Shown piece after piece: positions 8,236-8,263 of a stretch of DNA of 8,263 nucleotides. This DNA is from Actinomycetota bacterium (lineage in GTDB: Bacteria; Actinomycetota; Actinomycetes; Nanopelagicales; Nanopelagicaceae), in NCBI GenBank assembly GCA_947480465.1, contig CANKCT010000030.1, positions 1 to 8,263 on the forward strand, written 5' to 3'. Every line of letters begins with the position of its first letter. Positions within the stretch are counted from its first letter, which is position 1. The position numbers were made by a program, and so were the translations under genes. The notes beneath the pieces were generated by a model. That model was not told the origin of the DNA and ran no database searches. It worked only from the letters and a program-made list of their open reading frames with translations.

Positions 8236-8263
8236 TTAGCCAGCCTCTACAGCGAGTCGGAAC
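8236..8263 (-). CDS. C-terminal end of an upstream gene, possibly trpA
   Basis: On the minus strand one frame entering from the right edge reads FRLAVEAG and then TAA (8236-8238), 3 bases before the lgt TTG. Eight residues cannot identify a protein. The call rests on two things: a plausible alpha-helical C-terminal end placed tightly against lgt, like the other junctions here, and my recollection that tryptophan synthase alpha (trpA) precedes lgt in many actinobacteria. It could equally be another gene's end. Confidence 0.4.
8244..8247 (-). promoter_or_regulatory. Probable ribosome binding site of lgt, supporting a TTG start
   Basis: GAGG (within AGAGG) on the minus strand sits 11 bases before TTG 8232-8230 and within the last codons of the upstream frame. 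The spacing is long but usable. It matters because lgt has no ATG or GTG alternative that would keep its first conserved segment. Confidence 0.45.

Noticed and set aside
1..8263. A defence system, mobile element, CRISPR array or novel cassette
   Set aside because: Nearly every base is accounted for by conserved housekeeping genes. No repeats, transposase, integrase or atypical composition is visible.

Overview
The window is a compact, entirely minus-strand gene cluster from an actinobacterium. Read 5' to 3' on the minus strand, the order is the last codons of an upstream gene (possibly trpA), lgt (prolipoprotein diacylglyceryl transferase), a VIT1/CCC1-family metal-ion transporter, gltB (glutamate synthase large subunit), gltD (small subunit) and the first 206 codons of pyk (pyruvate kinase). 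The order lgt - gltB - gltD - pyk behind a trp cluster is, as I recall it, an actinobacterial arrangement, and the proteins carry actinobacterial-looking motifs (Lgt with WEGGLGIW, Pyk with DLQGPKIR). Base composition is only moderate (by eye about 45% GC) and the genes are packed with gaps of about 10 bases or less. This suggests a streamlined low-GC planktonic lineage such as the freshwater acI group (Nanopelagicales). That placement is inference from gene order and composition, not a database result.

Layout: 1-619 holds pyk, cut by the left edge. 629-2083 is gltD, whose start is set by a strong GGAGGT inside the end of gltB and which overlaps gltB by 8 bases. 2076-6587 is gltB, complete at 1503 residues. 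6588-6695 is the only real intergenic space (108 bases) and holds a weak promoter candidate, a short imperfect hairpin and an A8 run. 6696-7403 is the VIT-family gene. 7414-8232 is lgt, which must start at TTG because a stop codon lies two codons upstream and the next usable start is inside a conserved segment. 8236-8263 holds the end of another reading frame.

Functionally, GltB and GltD form NADPH-dependent glutamate synthase, an iron-sulfur flavoenzyme that assimilates ammonia together with glutamine synthetase. Pyk makes pyruvate and ATP at the end of glycolysis. Lgt starts lipoprotein maturation at the membrane. The VIT-family protein probably moves Fe2+ or Mn2+ across the membrane. Its position next to an enzyme with three predicted Fe-S clusters per GltB-GltD pair invites, but does not prove, a functional link.

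I found no mobile element, CRISPR array, RNA gene, phage gene or convincingly new system. This is a conserved housekeeping region. The observations worth a second look are modest: a predicted K+-independent pyruvate kinase, an iron transporter inside the operon, a Trp at the position of E. coli Lgt His103, the forced TTG start of lgt, and a possible internal promoter for gltBD-pyk.
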